A stretch of 64,000 nt of DNA from Aplectana chamaeleonis. Lineage: Eukaryota; Nematoda; Chromadorea; Rhabditida; Cosmocercidae. The notes under the pieces were generated by a model. That model was not told where the DNA came from and did not search any database. It saw nothing but the letters and a program-made list of their open reading frames with translations. The stretch is from positions 310,001-374,000 of the forward strand of contig JAPDOI010000172.1 in assembly GCA_029168955.1 (NCBI GenBank), in the 5' to 3' direction. Below, piece by piece: positions 12,701 through 22,560 of the stretch. The stretch's first letter is position 1; each line of letters begins with the position of its first letter. The translations under genes and the position numbers were made by a program.

Positions 12701-13407
12701 TCATTCTAACCTCTTTATTTTCCTAACCAAGGATTGATATGAATAATGAGCCGATTCTATGATTTGTGAATCTTTTACATAGGTTGGGAATAAGTCCTTG
12801 CGCTTTTTCAGCTCCAAGTTGAGCATAGAACATCGAAAATTAGAGCGACAATTCATAGACCGATTGAAAAGAAAGAGTTCGCTCTGCAAGATAACGTTGT
12901 TAGTTTTTTTCCTAATATTCAATTTTATTGATCCTCAAACAGATAAACAAATGGCATAATCATAGCACACCGAAAGTGGATAAACATCAATTTAATCGAA
13001 TTCTAATTGAAATACGTACCTTGTGGAGCATGAAATTTCCTTTCGAATGATTTACTATATCGAGCCGCCAAGGTTTTCGAAATTATTTCGCCAACGACGA
13101 CGATCTCGAAGCCTGGCCCTAGCACATTTCAAAGACCCAGCTGAGAATTTTTTCGGCGGCTTGACACCGATAACTTCTCGGCAGAAAAATTTCTGGCGGT
13201 TTACCGCTGATTTACGGGAGATTCACCGCTACCTTGTGGTAAATGCTGTTTTTCACCACAGAAATACGTCTAGATAGCAATGTGATAGAAATTCTGCTAG
13301 AACCCTAATAAATTACCACAAGTTGTACCAGAATTTTCTCGAATTTCAAAGTAATTCGCCCAAAAAATTGTGATTTCTGGTAGAGCGACTTTTTCAAGCG
13401 ACTAGTG
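9716..13407. other. Unassigned sequence (3.7 kb)
   Basis: It holds a run of 13 C (10068-10080) and a short duplication around TTTTCTCAGACCCCC (near 9798 and 9850). A plus-strand frame at 11567-11836 and a minus-strand frame at 11926-12390 (154 codons) have no recognisable domain. A possible CGG-type TTACCG-rich patch lies near 13190-13230. No gene or element can be supported. Confidence 0.35.
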
Positions 13408-13500
13408 TTAAAGGCAGTGTTCAAGATAGGAATCGTTTTTCTGCTTTTCCGCCTATCTTGAAGACGGTCCAAATCTGATTCCAATGATGTTTTTGTAATC

Positions 13501-13514
13501 GTACAAGACCTTCT
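13501..13514. repeat. RTE target-site duplication, left copy
   Basis: GTACAAGACCTTCT, identical to 14661-14674. In B2 the site appears once as ATACAAGACCTTCT. This fixes the insertion boundaries. Confidence 0.9.
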
Positions 13515-14660
13515 CATCAGAGCGGGTGGTTCACCTTTATGGAAAGTTCTTGCGGAACACTTCTCCAGATACCTCGCGCAAGGATTCGTTCCCGCGCAGT
13601 GGAAATCGTCAAGAACGATACTCCTATTCAAAAAGGGTGATCGGGATGACATCAACAACTACAGGCCAATCGCTCTACTCCCAGTGCCGTACAAGGTCTT
13701 TACGAAGATTCTGCTGAACAGGATGGAGAAGGCTCTGGACGACTTCCAGCCCAGAGAACAGGCAGGCTTCCGTAGGGGTTACTGCTGTCTTGATTACATT
13801 CAGGCGCTATCGCAAGTCATTGAACGGACAAGGGAGTACCATCTACCTCTAGCGCTCGTCTTCGTAGACTATACCAAGGCATTCGATTCGGTTGAAGTCC
13901 CGGCTGTTCTTAACGCTCTCATCCACGCTGGTGTTGACGCCCAGTACATCAGAATATTGGAAGAGTGCAACGACGGAAGCAACACCATTATTCAACTATT
14001 CGAGAGGAAACTGAAGGTGTCGATTGGAAAGGGTGTCAGACAGGGAGATACCATCTCGCCGAAGCTGTTCAAGACCGCGTTACAAGACGTGATGCGCCAC
14101 ATCGACTGGGACGGCAAAGGTATCCTCAGACAAATTGCGGGATGTGAAGACACGAGCACGTTTGTTCGACACCACGGTGCTACCTGCGTTGTGCTATGGA
14201 ACCGAGACATGGGCGGAAACGAAGGCGACCACACAGGCCATAAGGACAGCTCACAGGGCCTTGGAACGCAGACTACTCAAGACTAATCGTCGTGCCCAGC
14301 GAGCTGGTGGCCTACGCAGTGCTGATCTTCGAAAGCAGTCGCAGTTAATGAACCCTCTTCTGTTCAAGGCCCAGTCTAAACTCCGATGGGCAGGACACGT
14401 GTTGCGCCGCATGGATGACCGATGGAGCCTCCGTACAACAGTCTGGTTACCACGTGATTGCCGCCGGCCTCTAGGCCGTCCTCCCACAAGATGGAACTCT
14501 GCATCTTCAAGCAGAGTCAAGACGTTCTGCACCAAGCGAGGGCTTCCTGAAAATCACCATCACTGGATGTCCCTTGCTCGGGATCGGTCGAGCTGGTTGA
14601 GATGTGGTCCACACGGCGGCGACGCGCAGTGAAGATGGATCATCAAGGTATCAAGGTAAG
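13515..14660 (+). mobile_element. 5'-truncated RTE-type non-LTR retrotransposon
   Basis: An 1146-bp insert bounded by a perfect 14-bp target-site duplication. It begins inside the reverse-transcriptase domain, so the 5' leader and endonuclease are missing, as expected of incomplete target-primed reverse transcription. The 3' end is a tail of two ATCAAGGT units followed by AAG, in keeping with the short 3' microsatellite tails of RTE elements rather than poly(A). Full-length RTE elements are usually a little over 3 kb. It landed in family B copy B1, so it is younger than that element. Confidence 0.9.
13516..14632 (+). pseudogene. RTE reverse transcriptase, partial, with internal deletion and frameshift
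   Basis: Open from 13516 in one frame to about 14130, then continuing one frame over to a stop at 14630-14632. Visible landmarks are NNYRPIALLP (near 13650), QAGFRRG, FVDYTKAFDSV (motif A, with its catalytic Asp at about 13867) and GVRQGDTISPKLF (motif B, 14032-14070). The polypeptide then jumps from DWDGKGI directly to RDVKTRARLFDTTVLPALCY of the C-terminal region. The motif C block that should carry the second and third catalytic Asp (xADD) is absent, along with the thumb start. The C-terminal part keeps RRLLKTNRR, RWAGHVLRRMDDRWSLRT and GRPPTRW. The enzyme cannot be functional. Family assignment rests on motif order and on hookworm RTE proteins as I know them. Confidence 0.9.
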
Positions 14661-14674
14661 GTACAAGACCTTCT
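14661..14674. repeat. RTE target-site duplication, right copy
   Basis: GTACAAGACCTTCT directly follows the ATCAAGGT tail and is identical to 13501-13514. Confidence 0.9.
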
Positions 14675-14998
14675 AGAGACGGAGTTATTGTCTCTCAAAA
14701 ACTGAGCTAAAGAAGCATGGTGGACGAGTGGTCCGAGGTTTGTAACTTCCGTCTTTTGCAGCCGATGTATGCGAGCTGACCTGAGTAAAGAGAGAAGTTG
14801 GGAATAAATAGAAGAACGGGGCTATTTATCGGAAACCATCACTCATATCACAATCTCGAGCATTCATTTGTTCACGTCGGTGGGCGTGGAAAGTGCATCT
14901 AGGTGTGATGAGCTGACGGGTGTCCTTATCGTGGACACTGCCTTTAAACTTCTCGTAAATTTGAAATTCGTCCAGAACGAGCTGCATAAAACGCAAGA

Positions 14999-15500
14999 AG
15001 GTGGAGGACCCCGCATAAAGTGTGCAGGACCTCGCAGAAAGTGTGCAGCACCTTACGTGAAGTGTGTATTGGCTCACAGAAAGTGTGCAGCACCTCACAT
15101 GAAGTGTGTATTAACTCACACGAAGTGTGCAGGACCTCACACGAAGTGTGTATTGGCTCACAGGAAGTGTACAGGACCTAGCAGAAAGTGTGCAGCACCT
15201 CACATCAAGTGTGTATTAACTCACACGAAAAGTGCTGGACCTTGCAGAAAGTGTGCAAGACCTCGAAGAAAGAGTGCAGCACCTCACATGAAGTTTGTGC
15301 TGGCTCACAGGAAGTGAGCAGGACCTGACAAGAAGTGTGCATGATTCCACAGGAAGGCAGGACTTCGAAGAAAATTGGTAGTTGTCCACAGAAAGTGTGC
15401 AGGACCTGACAAGAAGTGTGCAGGACCCTACATGAAGTGCGTATTGGCTCCCAGGAAGTATGCAGGACTTGACAAGCAGTGTGCAGGACCTCACATGAAA
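14999..15500. repeat. 21-bp minisatellite, array 1
   Basis: About 24 degenerate units of 21 bp with core AAGTGTGCAGGACCTCACA. Two variants alternate irregularly: AAGTGTGCAGSACCTCACATG and AAGTGTGTATTGGCTCACAGG. Because 21 is a multiple of 3 and the unit rarely contains stops, both strands stay open. The plus strand reads heptads such as KCAGPHT, KCVLAHR and KCAAPHM; the minus strand reads SCTLLVR-like heptads. Array 2 at 45612-46950 is the same family in opposite orientation. The array starts 50 bp after the B1 right end. Confidence 0.9.
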
Positions 15501-15934
15501 GGGGGATCTCTCGAAAAGTGGGCAGAATATCAGAACAAGACTTCATGGTTAGTAATTTAAATTATAATTTATGTTTTGAGCTCTATGAAGCTACACACGA
15601 ATAAAAATTTGTAAACTTTGATGGGAGCTTTTACTTGTTTTTTTTTTACATTTCTGTTCTTATGAAATCGAAATCATTTTTAAATTTATAATTGGATGCT
15701 CGTTTTCATCTTCCTCGGAAAACAAGTCAGTTAGAAATGAACAAATGCAAGCCATTAACATATAGTCTTTTTCCCCAGCATGAAGGATGACTAGAGCCGG
15801 GTTGAATTGACGCGTGCGGCTACGCTGCACAATTGGAGCAGATGAGAAGCCACCGAATGGGTCAGTTTTGGAGTTTTTCGCCGTTGACTTTTCGAATACC
15901 GTTTAAAATTTTTTTAATCTATCGGACTTGACCA
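15501..15934. other. Unassigned AT-rich sequence
   Basis: AT-rich with T runs near 15640-15650. No gene or repeat is recognised. Confidence 0.4.
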
Positions 15935-16205
15935 CGCCTCATAAAATGAAATCGCTTATTGATTGCAGCGTTCTGTGACTTCTTGCTGAAGGCGGATTGG
16001 AGAAATAGGATTCTGGACTGAGTGTTCATGGCTCCTATGATTTCAGCGTGCTCTTACAAGGGAACTACTTTTAGTCAGCCAAGCCATTCCGGACGAAATA
16101 TACTTTCCTAAAACCGTTTTCAGCGTAGAATCCGATTATGGTTTTGGCAGTTGCATAAAACCACTTTGAAAATGTTATAGGCGTTTTTCATCAGCATGCG
16201 GACAT
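15935..16205 (+). repeat. Family G dispersed repeat, copy G1
   Basis: Closely matches the reverse complement of 25800-26095. Shared blocks are CTCATAAAATGAAATCGCTT, GGACTGAGTGTTCATGGCTC, CTTACAAGGGAACTACTTTT, GAATCCGATTATGGTTTTGG and AAAACCACTTTGAAAATGTT. This is one of the better preserved segments of the family and shows it spans at least 270 bp upstream of the G2-type body. Confidence 0.75.
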
Positions 16206-17431
16206 CGTCATGCTGACTTTCCATTCATTTCCGACAAACATTCATTTCCCGACTACAGCAGATAGCTCAGCGTAATTTAGCTCACGATTAGAACGATAAC
16301 TAAGTCACGAAAGCTCAACGTAATTTAGCTACTATGGCTAACCTGACCTTTTATCCCTCCGAGGTCGGTGAATTGGTACAAGACTTGCCAGGGAGGACAA
16401 GAACAATGATTTGATCATGGGCTGGCCCCGCAAGTCATTGATTAGGTCCAATTCACACTCAAAAACTTCTGTGATACTGAATGAAAGCTGAATGTGTGGC
16501 AACCCTTTTCACGCTTGACTTTTATGGCCCAGATTCTCTCGGCCAAAGAAGAACCTTATGAACGGCTCAGGACGCATATGGTGAACGCTCGATTGGCAAG
16601 GGTTAGTACAGACCATTGAGAGGCAAGATTCACTTCATCACTTGAAGGATGTTGGTGGAAAAGAAGTATGGGCCAATTGGTGTGCCCAACTCTGACGTAA
16701 GCAGGCAAACCTATAAAGGCTCCTCGCCAACATTTTGAACACGTTTGAAAACGATACCTCCTGCTATGCAATCGCGGTCCTTATTGCGATCATGTGCCAG
16801 CACTTCGCTGTCAGATGCACTTTTAGTAGTGTTTACCCAATACCTAATGCCCTTCGTTCACTGTTTTCAAGATCACGTGGTGAAAAATGCATTCCGATCC
16901 GAGGCCCACAGTCAAGCAATCACCCAACAAGAAGTACTTCCGCGTTGTTATCCCAATTTTACCATCCCGATCGTGTTACCTCTCAGATCGCACCACCGGC
17001 GATAACCACACAAATGAAACAGCTCTGGTTTCTTGACAAAGCGAATGGAAATTTGGGAGCTTCAAACTGTACGCTAACGGATGTTGGACGCTGACGGCAG
17101 TATAATCGATATCTAGCGTTAATAGCAAAACACCTCTGAGAGGATACCTCATGATGACTTGTTGGCACTATTAGAAAGGGGTGCTGTAGTCGGACCTAAT
17201 ATACCGCCTCCCTTTATGGGAGAGTGAAGCGAACGGGTCCAGTTTGGAAGCATGGAGCTCAGTCCAGAGCCGCAGTGTTGCTCGTGGTGGTGATGATTAT
17301 AGGGTCACCCCACCCTCACAAGCGCGCCTCATATGTACCTTGATTTTCAAACGAAGGCGACGATATACCGTTGCTGTTAGATAGTCCTACTGTTGGTATA
17401 ATAGCTGGTCTCATGAGCGAATATCCTTACA
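16206..17431. other. Unassigned sequence with a short duplication
   Basis: AGCTCAGCGTAATTTAGCT (near 16265) recurs as AGCTCAACGTAATTTAGCT (near 16312). A plus-strand open frame of 119 codons (16735-17094) has no recognisable domain. Confidence 0.4.
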
Positions 17432-17800
17432 TACAGTCGGCATGAATCACTCCGGTACTTTTAGTTCCCTATTGACGGTTGGCGCAAACTCAAAGCTGGT
17501 ATAGTCTGTCCGAATGGAACTCTCCGCCCACGCTGTAGGCGTACTTGTCCTGCGGGCATCACGAAGGTATTTTTCGGGCGAGCCTTAATACGAATATGAT
17601 ACAGCTGAGGGAGATACTATCCCTACTCATCTTATGCTTCCGTCAATCGACAAACAGGTCGGAAAAATACCTTCCGCAACAGCCGATCGACCAACCCCCG
17701 ACGGCGTGTGCGAACAAACTCTTTCGGACAGACTTTATGTTATGCCATTTGTGCACCGGGTTTCCGCCAACCATCAATATGGGCTGAATGTACAGTAAGC
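17432..17800. mobile_element. Family F element, copy F2, interrupted by element T
   Basis: The left half (17432-17500) has TACAGTCGGCATGAATC, TAGTTCCCTATTGACGG and TTGGCGCAAACTC. The right half (about 17754-17800) has CACCGGGTTTCCGCCAACCA and GGGCTGAATGTACAG. Between them sits element T. The parts match F1 and F4 in order and orientation. Confidence 0.65.
17501..17740. mobile_element. Foldback insert T inside F2
   Basis: The ends AGTCTGTCCGAA (near 17506) and TTCGGACAGACT (near 17726) are perfect complements. A second paired block, GAAGGTATTTTTC with GAAAAATACCTTC, lies further in, so arms reach about 70 bp. It separates the two halves of F2 and is therefore the later insertion. No coding capacity. 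Confidence 0.6.
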
Positions 17801-18235
17801 GGAGACGCAGCGTGCCCGTATTCACCCGAGTCTGTCCGCTTCTTTTCACTTGCGGAGTCACGAACACTCACTGCGAAACAATCATGAGTTCTGACGTAAA
17901 CAAGGAATCGTGGTGGGACCCTCATAATAGTTAGGAACTCAGTTCCTCAACCTTTCCACATTACACAACGTGGCTTGGCCCTCATCGTAGTTAGAAACCT
18001 ATCATAAAGCAAACAATGATTGCATTCAAGTACACCACGGAGCGGTGTGAGTGCCCACGCTTTTTAGGAGCTGTCAGAGAAATGCGACTAAGGACAGGGT
18101 CTGTACAGTACGCTCGACAAGGCTAAGCGTGTGTGGCCATAGTTTTTAATTAGGAAGCCGCTTTGCTGCTTGTTGGGAAAATTGCACGCGAAAACCGAAG
18201 GGATGATGGTTGACGATAGAAACACTTCGTCCATG
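17801..18235. other. Unassigned sequence
   Basis: Contains a weak duplication of GTGGGACCCTCATAATAGTTAG-like text (17911 and 17971). Nothing else is recognised. Confidence 0.4.
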
Positions 18236-18572
18236 AGGCCCCCGTCATAGTCGGCCGAAAGCGGCCGTCCTAGTCCCACCCAGTCGATAGGTATGAGAAG
18301 CACGCGAATTGGAAAGGAATGAAGTGATAAAAATCATCCTTGAATGATAAAAATCGCCCCATGATGTGATAAAATTTGACCCCAACTGCTAAAAACCGTC
18401 TGAAATGATGAGAATCCACCTGATACGACCAAGGAAGGCATAGGGAAGGTGGAATATCATCAGTTGCGGATGATTTTTATCACTTCATTTCTTCCCGTTC
18501 TGTGTGTGTCTCATAGATATCGACCGGGTGGGACTAGCACGGCCGGCTTTCGGCCGACTATGACGGGAGCCT
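18236..18572. mobile_element. Family M element, copy M1 (about 105-bp TIRs)
   Basis: The left arm starts AGGCCCCCGTCATAGTCGG and the right arm ends CCGACTATGACGGGAGCCT. Arms continue paired through CGGCCGAAAGC, TAGTCCCACCC, GTCGATA, TATGAGA and AATGAAGTGATAAAAATCATCC, over 100 bp each. The centre holds several spaced ATGATAAAAATC-like repeats. Compact non-autonomous element related to M2 (5435-5880). Confidence 0.8.
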
Positions 18573-19110
18573 AATGGCTGATTGCAGCTTCTCAGTTGAA
18601 TGATACGGACGATATATGAAAAAACCGGAAGCATTTGGTGTGTGGTCGTACGAAGTGGAAAGGCCACAATATGATCTTGGCTCAAGGCCATTTCCTCTTC
18701 GTTCGTAATGTTTTTCACTTGTCTCCGCCTCCTACTGCTGACAATTGCAGAACGTTGAGCATTGCATCAGATGCCGCAACGTGGTAACGAGCAATGAAAA
18801 CCTTTATAACGTGGAAAAAAAGCTTGGTCACATGATAGAAAAGTAAACGGATGTCAGCTTTTTAGTACGACACCCTTGTATTGAGCACAAACATGAGCAG
18901 CGGTGTTATTGTCAATCTTTGATTGCACTGGTGACCGCTGCAACAAGCGGCGTGAACACTCCACACTAGGAACTGTCCCGAACACAACACGACGTTACAA
19001 AAAACAATCCTCTGAGGGTGGGAGAGAGATGAAGGGGAAGAACTCAGTGTTGTCAAGTTTCCCTTAGTGAACTTAGGTATAAAAAAAAACCGAAAAAATG
19101 ATTTTTCCAA
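18573..19110. other. Unassigned sequence
   Basis: Short open frames only. No repeat or RNA gene is recognised. Confidence 0.4.
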
Positions 19111-19518
19111 TTGAAAGCAGTCAGTGTTCACGATGGAAAGTTACCGGCTTTTTTTGCGAAAACGTAAGCTTTGGGTCCCTCTAAGAAAGGCAAGAACAGA
19201 AGTACGACAAAAAACGTTGCCTTATTCATCCAAGCATGTGCGTTGGCCCATCCCCATAAATTTTTCGGTGCAAGAAGCAAAAAACAAAAGCACTTACTCA
19301 AGAATTTTGAAGCGCAAAACCATTTCCGTGTTAGGTTTGACGTCTTGTCCGCAGCCTCCAAGCAGCTGTGATTAAGTATTTCCTATCTTTCTTTGAACAG
19401 TCTGCCTCCGGCATTCAACAAATTTGAAGAGACCCTATCAACTTCTTCTTCGTGGTCTTACCCACATAAAAACATCGATAACTAGAATAAGGTTTTTTAT
19501 CGTGAATATTGCCGTTGA
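19111..19518. mobile_element. Degenerate TTAA-group element U0
   Basis: The left end CAGTCAGTGTTCACGATGGA and the right end TTTATCGTGAATATTGCCGT are diverged versions of the GGCAGTGTTCACGAT terminus, in inverted orientation 408 bp apart. The interior is unrelated to A, B or C. The TTAA at both edges has decayed, so boundaries are approximate. Confidence 0.45.
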
Positions 19519-19544
19519 GGAATTTCCCGCCCAAACTTCGTCCA

Positions 19545-20614
19545 CTCAGAAAAATGAAAACATGTTACATGTAATATAAAGTGTAAGATACTTGAGACAT
19601 TCATGTAACCTACACTTATATTCCATTTAAAATAATTTTCATGACAAGTAAGATACACATATATTTCATGTGACTTGATTAGAGCTGTAAGGTGAAGCTC
19701 GAGGCTTCAATGGTGGAGCTGCAAATTTCAAATCGCTGCTTCAGGCCTGCTGCTCCATTACTGCAGAAGCGAGCTTGGAACCTATAGCTCCATAATGTGC
19801 TTATCTGGGCCAAATTCCGGTCCGCAATTGCGTCGCGACACGCTTTGCTGCCGCACGCGCTCGAGTCAGTCGGGTTTCCAGAGTCAAAGCCGACCCGATG
19901 TGGCTTTTTTATACAATTTTCTCCAATTTTTCTTAGTGTCCAGTTTCCGAAATCCACCTAGAATCAGCAGATCGGCGGCTGCGGCGCTGGAAGCTCTTCT
20001 GACTGCGGTAGCAAAGCATGTCGAGACGCGATTGCGGACAGGATTTTGGCCCAGATAAGCACAGTACATGAAGCAATAGGCTTACGCTAGCTTCAAAACA
20101 AGTGTATGTCGATCCATCTCATCCTCCTTACGATTAGCATGAACCATAAGGAGCGAGAGATCAACGACCCGACCAGGACGAGTGACCACGCGGTCGAATG
20201 TCTATCCAATGGTCTGAGCTCATCGTCAAGGTATTCGACGGCCCGTATGCTGTGTAGGTATGGAGAGGGTGTTCAGCATGGGCGCTCAGTTGCTGAGGAT
20301 ATTTGAATTATGCTACTCCTATGCTGCATGTACTATACTTGAGTATAGGTGATTTACATGTAGTTTACATCGGCCGAGATATGTTACAAGTATATTGTTT
20401 CCGCCTCTTATGTTACAGGTATTATGTTTTCAGCAGTCGAAAACATATTACATGTAATATATCGTGCGGGTTAATGATAAGTGCGACGTTTGGCCTGCGA
20501 GCGAGGGGCCGATATATCTCAAGTAACATACATAGGTCGAGATGATTCGCAAGATTACATGTATATTGATACATGTCCTTTATATTACTTGTCATATGTT
20601 TTCATTTTTCTGAG
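19545..20614. mobile_element. Family I element, copy I1
   Basis: The left end CTCAGAAAAATGAAAACATG and right end ATGTTTTCATTTTTCTGAG are inverted. CA precedes the left end and follows the right end, suggesting a 2-bp target duplication. Interior ends are rich in ACATGTAATATAA and TGTAAGNTACTTGAG palindromic motifs. It carries element H1 inside. The second copy I2 (58840-60210) shares ends and motif style but a different centre. Confidence 0.7.
19793..20066. mobile_element. Family H TIR element, copy H1, nested in I1
   Basis: TIRs of roughly 60 bp: the left arm has TGTGCTTATCTGGGCCAAAT, CCGGTCCGCAATTGCGTC and CGACACGCTTTGC; the right arm has GCAAAGCATGTCGAGACGCG and TTTGGCCCAGATAAGCACAG. The edges carry TA. 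H2 (48080-48362) is a second copy in the opposite orientation, with the same central GTCGGCTTTG and TTTTATACA-type text. Confidence 0.85.
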
Positions 20615-20703
20615 CAGGAAGGTGATTTTGGGGGTACTGTTGTGCAATTAACACTTGTAGCAGGGTTCAGTCAGACGTGATGTATTGCACTCCCTCTAAA
20701 ACA

Positions 20704-21260
20704 TTAAAGGCAGTGGTCACAATGAAAAACGTCATCGAAATAACTACAAAAATCAGCTTAGATCGAAAACAGCTGAAAAATTATGAAGGCAGAGCGGTGA
20801 AAAACGGGCTAGAATCAGAGTTTCTAAGGCCTAAAGATGCCTGTTCGTGCGCACGTGCACAGCGTCGCCAAAAAAGGTCGCAGTCTCATGCCGGGCAATC
20901 AAAAATCATCGACGTTCGGAGGAAGAAATAAATGCAAATTTACCTAATAAAAACAGTTGAGCAAAGAAAGAAAGCACTCCAGTCAATGTTTCTGACTAGA
21001 TGTGTACATAAATCCGAAGATTCATTGATTGAAATTCAATTTCAAGCCAGCTGATGTTCTTGATATAAGAGGTCATCGATGCCGATGATGTGGAGTGGAC
21101 CCGTCCACCATCAAAAGACAAGAAAATTCAGGCTTTAAATTTGGCCCTAAACAGTGGTTTTTCCGCAATTTTTTCTTATAGATCCTACTACTCGAGGCCC
21201 AGAAAAGGGTTTAAAGATAAAAAGACGACAAGCATATTTGATCGCGACCACTGCCTTTAA
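20704..21260 (+). mobile_element. Family A TTAA element, copy A1
   Basis: Begins TTAAAGGCAGTGGTCACAAT and ends ATCGCGACCACTGCCTTTAA, 557 bp. Interior landmarks shared with A2-A4 are GGAGTGGACCCGTCCACCATC, AGAGGTCATCGATGCCGATG, TTTGACTAGATG-like text and GGTTTAAAGATAAAAAGACG. A 69-codon open frame starts inside the terminus (see separate entry). TTAA at both edges fits a TTAA-targeting, piggyBac-type mechanism, but the class is inferred. Confidence 0.9.
20722..20931 (+). other. Conserved 69-codon open frame inside A1
   Basis: ATG lies in the terminus (GTCACAATGAAAAACGTC) and the stop is at 20929-20931. The product begins MKNVIEITTKISLD, is Lys/Arg-rich and ends IIDVRRKK. A3 has an open frame of exactly the same length with the same start and end (39392-39601). 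In A4 the frame is broken by stops and in A2 by a small deletion. It may be a relic of a transposon protein or simply a frame that has stayed open in two young copies. No domain is recognised. Confidence 0.3.
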
Positions 21261-21377
21261 AAAACGATTGCACAGATTGTTTTGTTAAAAAACACTCTAG
21301 CTGATGCTTTTGCAGATCTCACGCTCCCAAGAGCAACCAGAAAACAGCATTTTTTCTTGCACAAGGGTAATGTAAGC

Positions 21378-21511
21378 CCCTAGCTATACTTCGGCGTTTG
21401 GCTGCCGCTTGCGTCTGCGGCACCCCTGCAATTGGTGAGATTTCAAAACTGACGAATTTCGAACCTGCCGTCCAAGCCAACGGCAGCGAAGCGCCGAAGT
21501 ATAACTAGGAC
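21378..21511. repeat. Foldback X (about 31-bp arms)
   Basis: CCCTAGCTATACTTCGGCG with TTTGGCTGCCG on the left is mirrored by CGGCAGCGAAGCGCCGAAGT and ATAACTAGGAC on the right. Total 134 bp. Single copy in this window. Confidence 0.7.
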
Positions 21512-21544
21512 TGAAGGTGGTGGAGCGACTTGCGACATACGATT

Positions 21545-22080
21545 AACTCTATTGTCCCTTACAAGGGAACTACTTTTGGTCAGCCGGGTCATTCCGGATG
21601 AAATCCATTTTGCTAGAACCCCTTTTAGCGTTGAATCCGATTACGGTTTTCGCAGCTGCCTAAAATCACTCTAGGAAAATTTGTACGCCTTTTTCAATGC
21701 CTGGCGGCAAGGTAAGGGTGCATCCATGAAATTTTTAAGGTGTTTCGAAAAAAAAAGTTCCGGATTCGGCAGTAATCAAGGGTGGTGACCACGAATCTGG
21801 AAACCGTTCCTCGGAATTCTGAGGCTTACTGTAGGTCAAGGTAGGTATCTTGCCATTTAGGGGGCGAAATCTACCTTAGTATTTCGAAAATCGACAAACA
21901 GACTTTATTTTTCGTACTCACCACCCCGAATAACCCCCGTATACAAATTTTGAGTCAAACCTGAGACTTTCACCAAACTACCGTATACCCACCGTGATCT
22001 GCCGTAACTCTGGCACTGGGACGCTCCTAGCCCACAAGAAAACCGCTTCGAGCGCTCGGACAACTGGGCTAGGAGCCCCA
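21545..22080 (+). repeat. Family G dispersed repeat, copy G2
   Basis: One of the clearest copies. It runs CTTACAAGGGAACTACTTTT, GAATCCGATTACGGTTTTCG, GTGGTGACCACGAATCTGG, CGACAAACAGACTTTA, CACCCCGAATAACCCCCGTA, AAATTTTGAGTCAAACCTGA and GTATACCCACCGTGATCTGC. It ends at GGGCTAGGAGCCCC, a motif also found near 25311. Noncoding. The repeated phrase around CCGAATAACCCCC occurs in several copies and could be the unit the family is built from. Confidence 0.75.
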
Positions 22081-22560
22081 AATCGTGATAGTCGCGGTGT
22101 TGATGTGCCACTATCGCGGAAAATCAGCGCCACTCCCGCGGCATAGAAGCGGTTTTGTCGCGGTTTCGCCATGCTATGCCGTGGTTTCGTCATGCGATTA
22201 TCGCGGTTTCGTCATGCTATTGTTGCGGTTTTGTCACGCGATTGTGGCGGTCTTGTTATGCTACTGGCGCGGTTTAGACGCGTTACTTTCGGGGTTTTTT
22301 CACGTTGTTGTGGCGGTCTGGATGCGTTATTTTCGCGGTTTCGTCTTGCTATCGTCGTGTTGTCGACGCGTTATAATACTCCTATCGCCGCACTTCTGTC
22401 GTGTTCATACCGCACTATTGACGTACTATTATCGCGCTACTGCAGCGGTATTGAAGTACTATACTCGCGTTACTGCCGTACTATTTGCGAGCTATTGACG
22501 GACTATTCTCGCGCAAATGACGTGCTGCCCTCGTGGTGTTGACCAGCTATTGACCTCGTA
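22081..22560. repeat. Degenerate 22-bp tandem array
   Basis: Successive units such as GCGGTTTCGTCATGCTATTG, GCGGTTTTGTCACGCGATTG and GCGGTCTTGTTATGCTACTG recur every 22 bp through the first half. They decay into TACTATTNNCGCGCTACTG-like units further right. It adjoins G2 directly. Period 22 cycles through the three frames, so the two overlapping open frames of 120-137 codons are by-products. Confidence 0.8.

Larger units (their letters stand above)
13408..14947. mobile_element. Family B TTAA element, copy B1, split by an RTE insertion
   Basis: The left terminus is TTAAAGGCAGTGTTCAAGAT (13408) and the right terminus reads GGACACTGCCTTTAA (ending 14947). With the retrotransposon (13515-14660) and one target-duplication copy removed, the outer parts collapse to about 380 bp that follow B2 (36255-36748) through GGAATCGTTTTTCTG, CCAATGATGT, GTACAAGACCTTCT, CATGGTGGACGAG, GCGAGCTGACCTGAGTAAAG and CATTTGTTCACGTCGG. 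B2 is the uninterrupted reference. Noncoding, non-autonomous. Confidence 0.85.

Noticed and set aside
14868..15317. 149-codon Cys-rich heptad-repeat frame
   Set aside because: It is array 1 of the same minisatellite, starting inside the end of B1.
14999..15500. CRISPR-like regular repeat spacing
   Set aside because: Units are contiguous 21-mers with no unique spacers, in a eukaryotic context.
22085..22542. Two long overlapping plus-strand frames
   Set aside because: By-products of the 22-bp tandem array.
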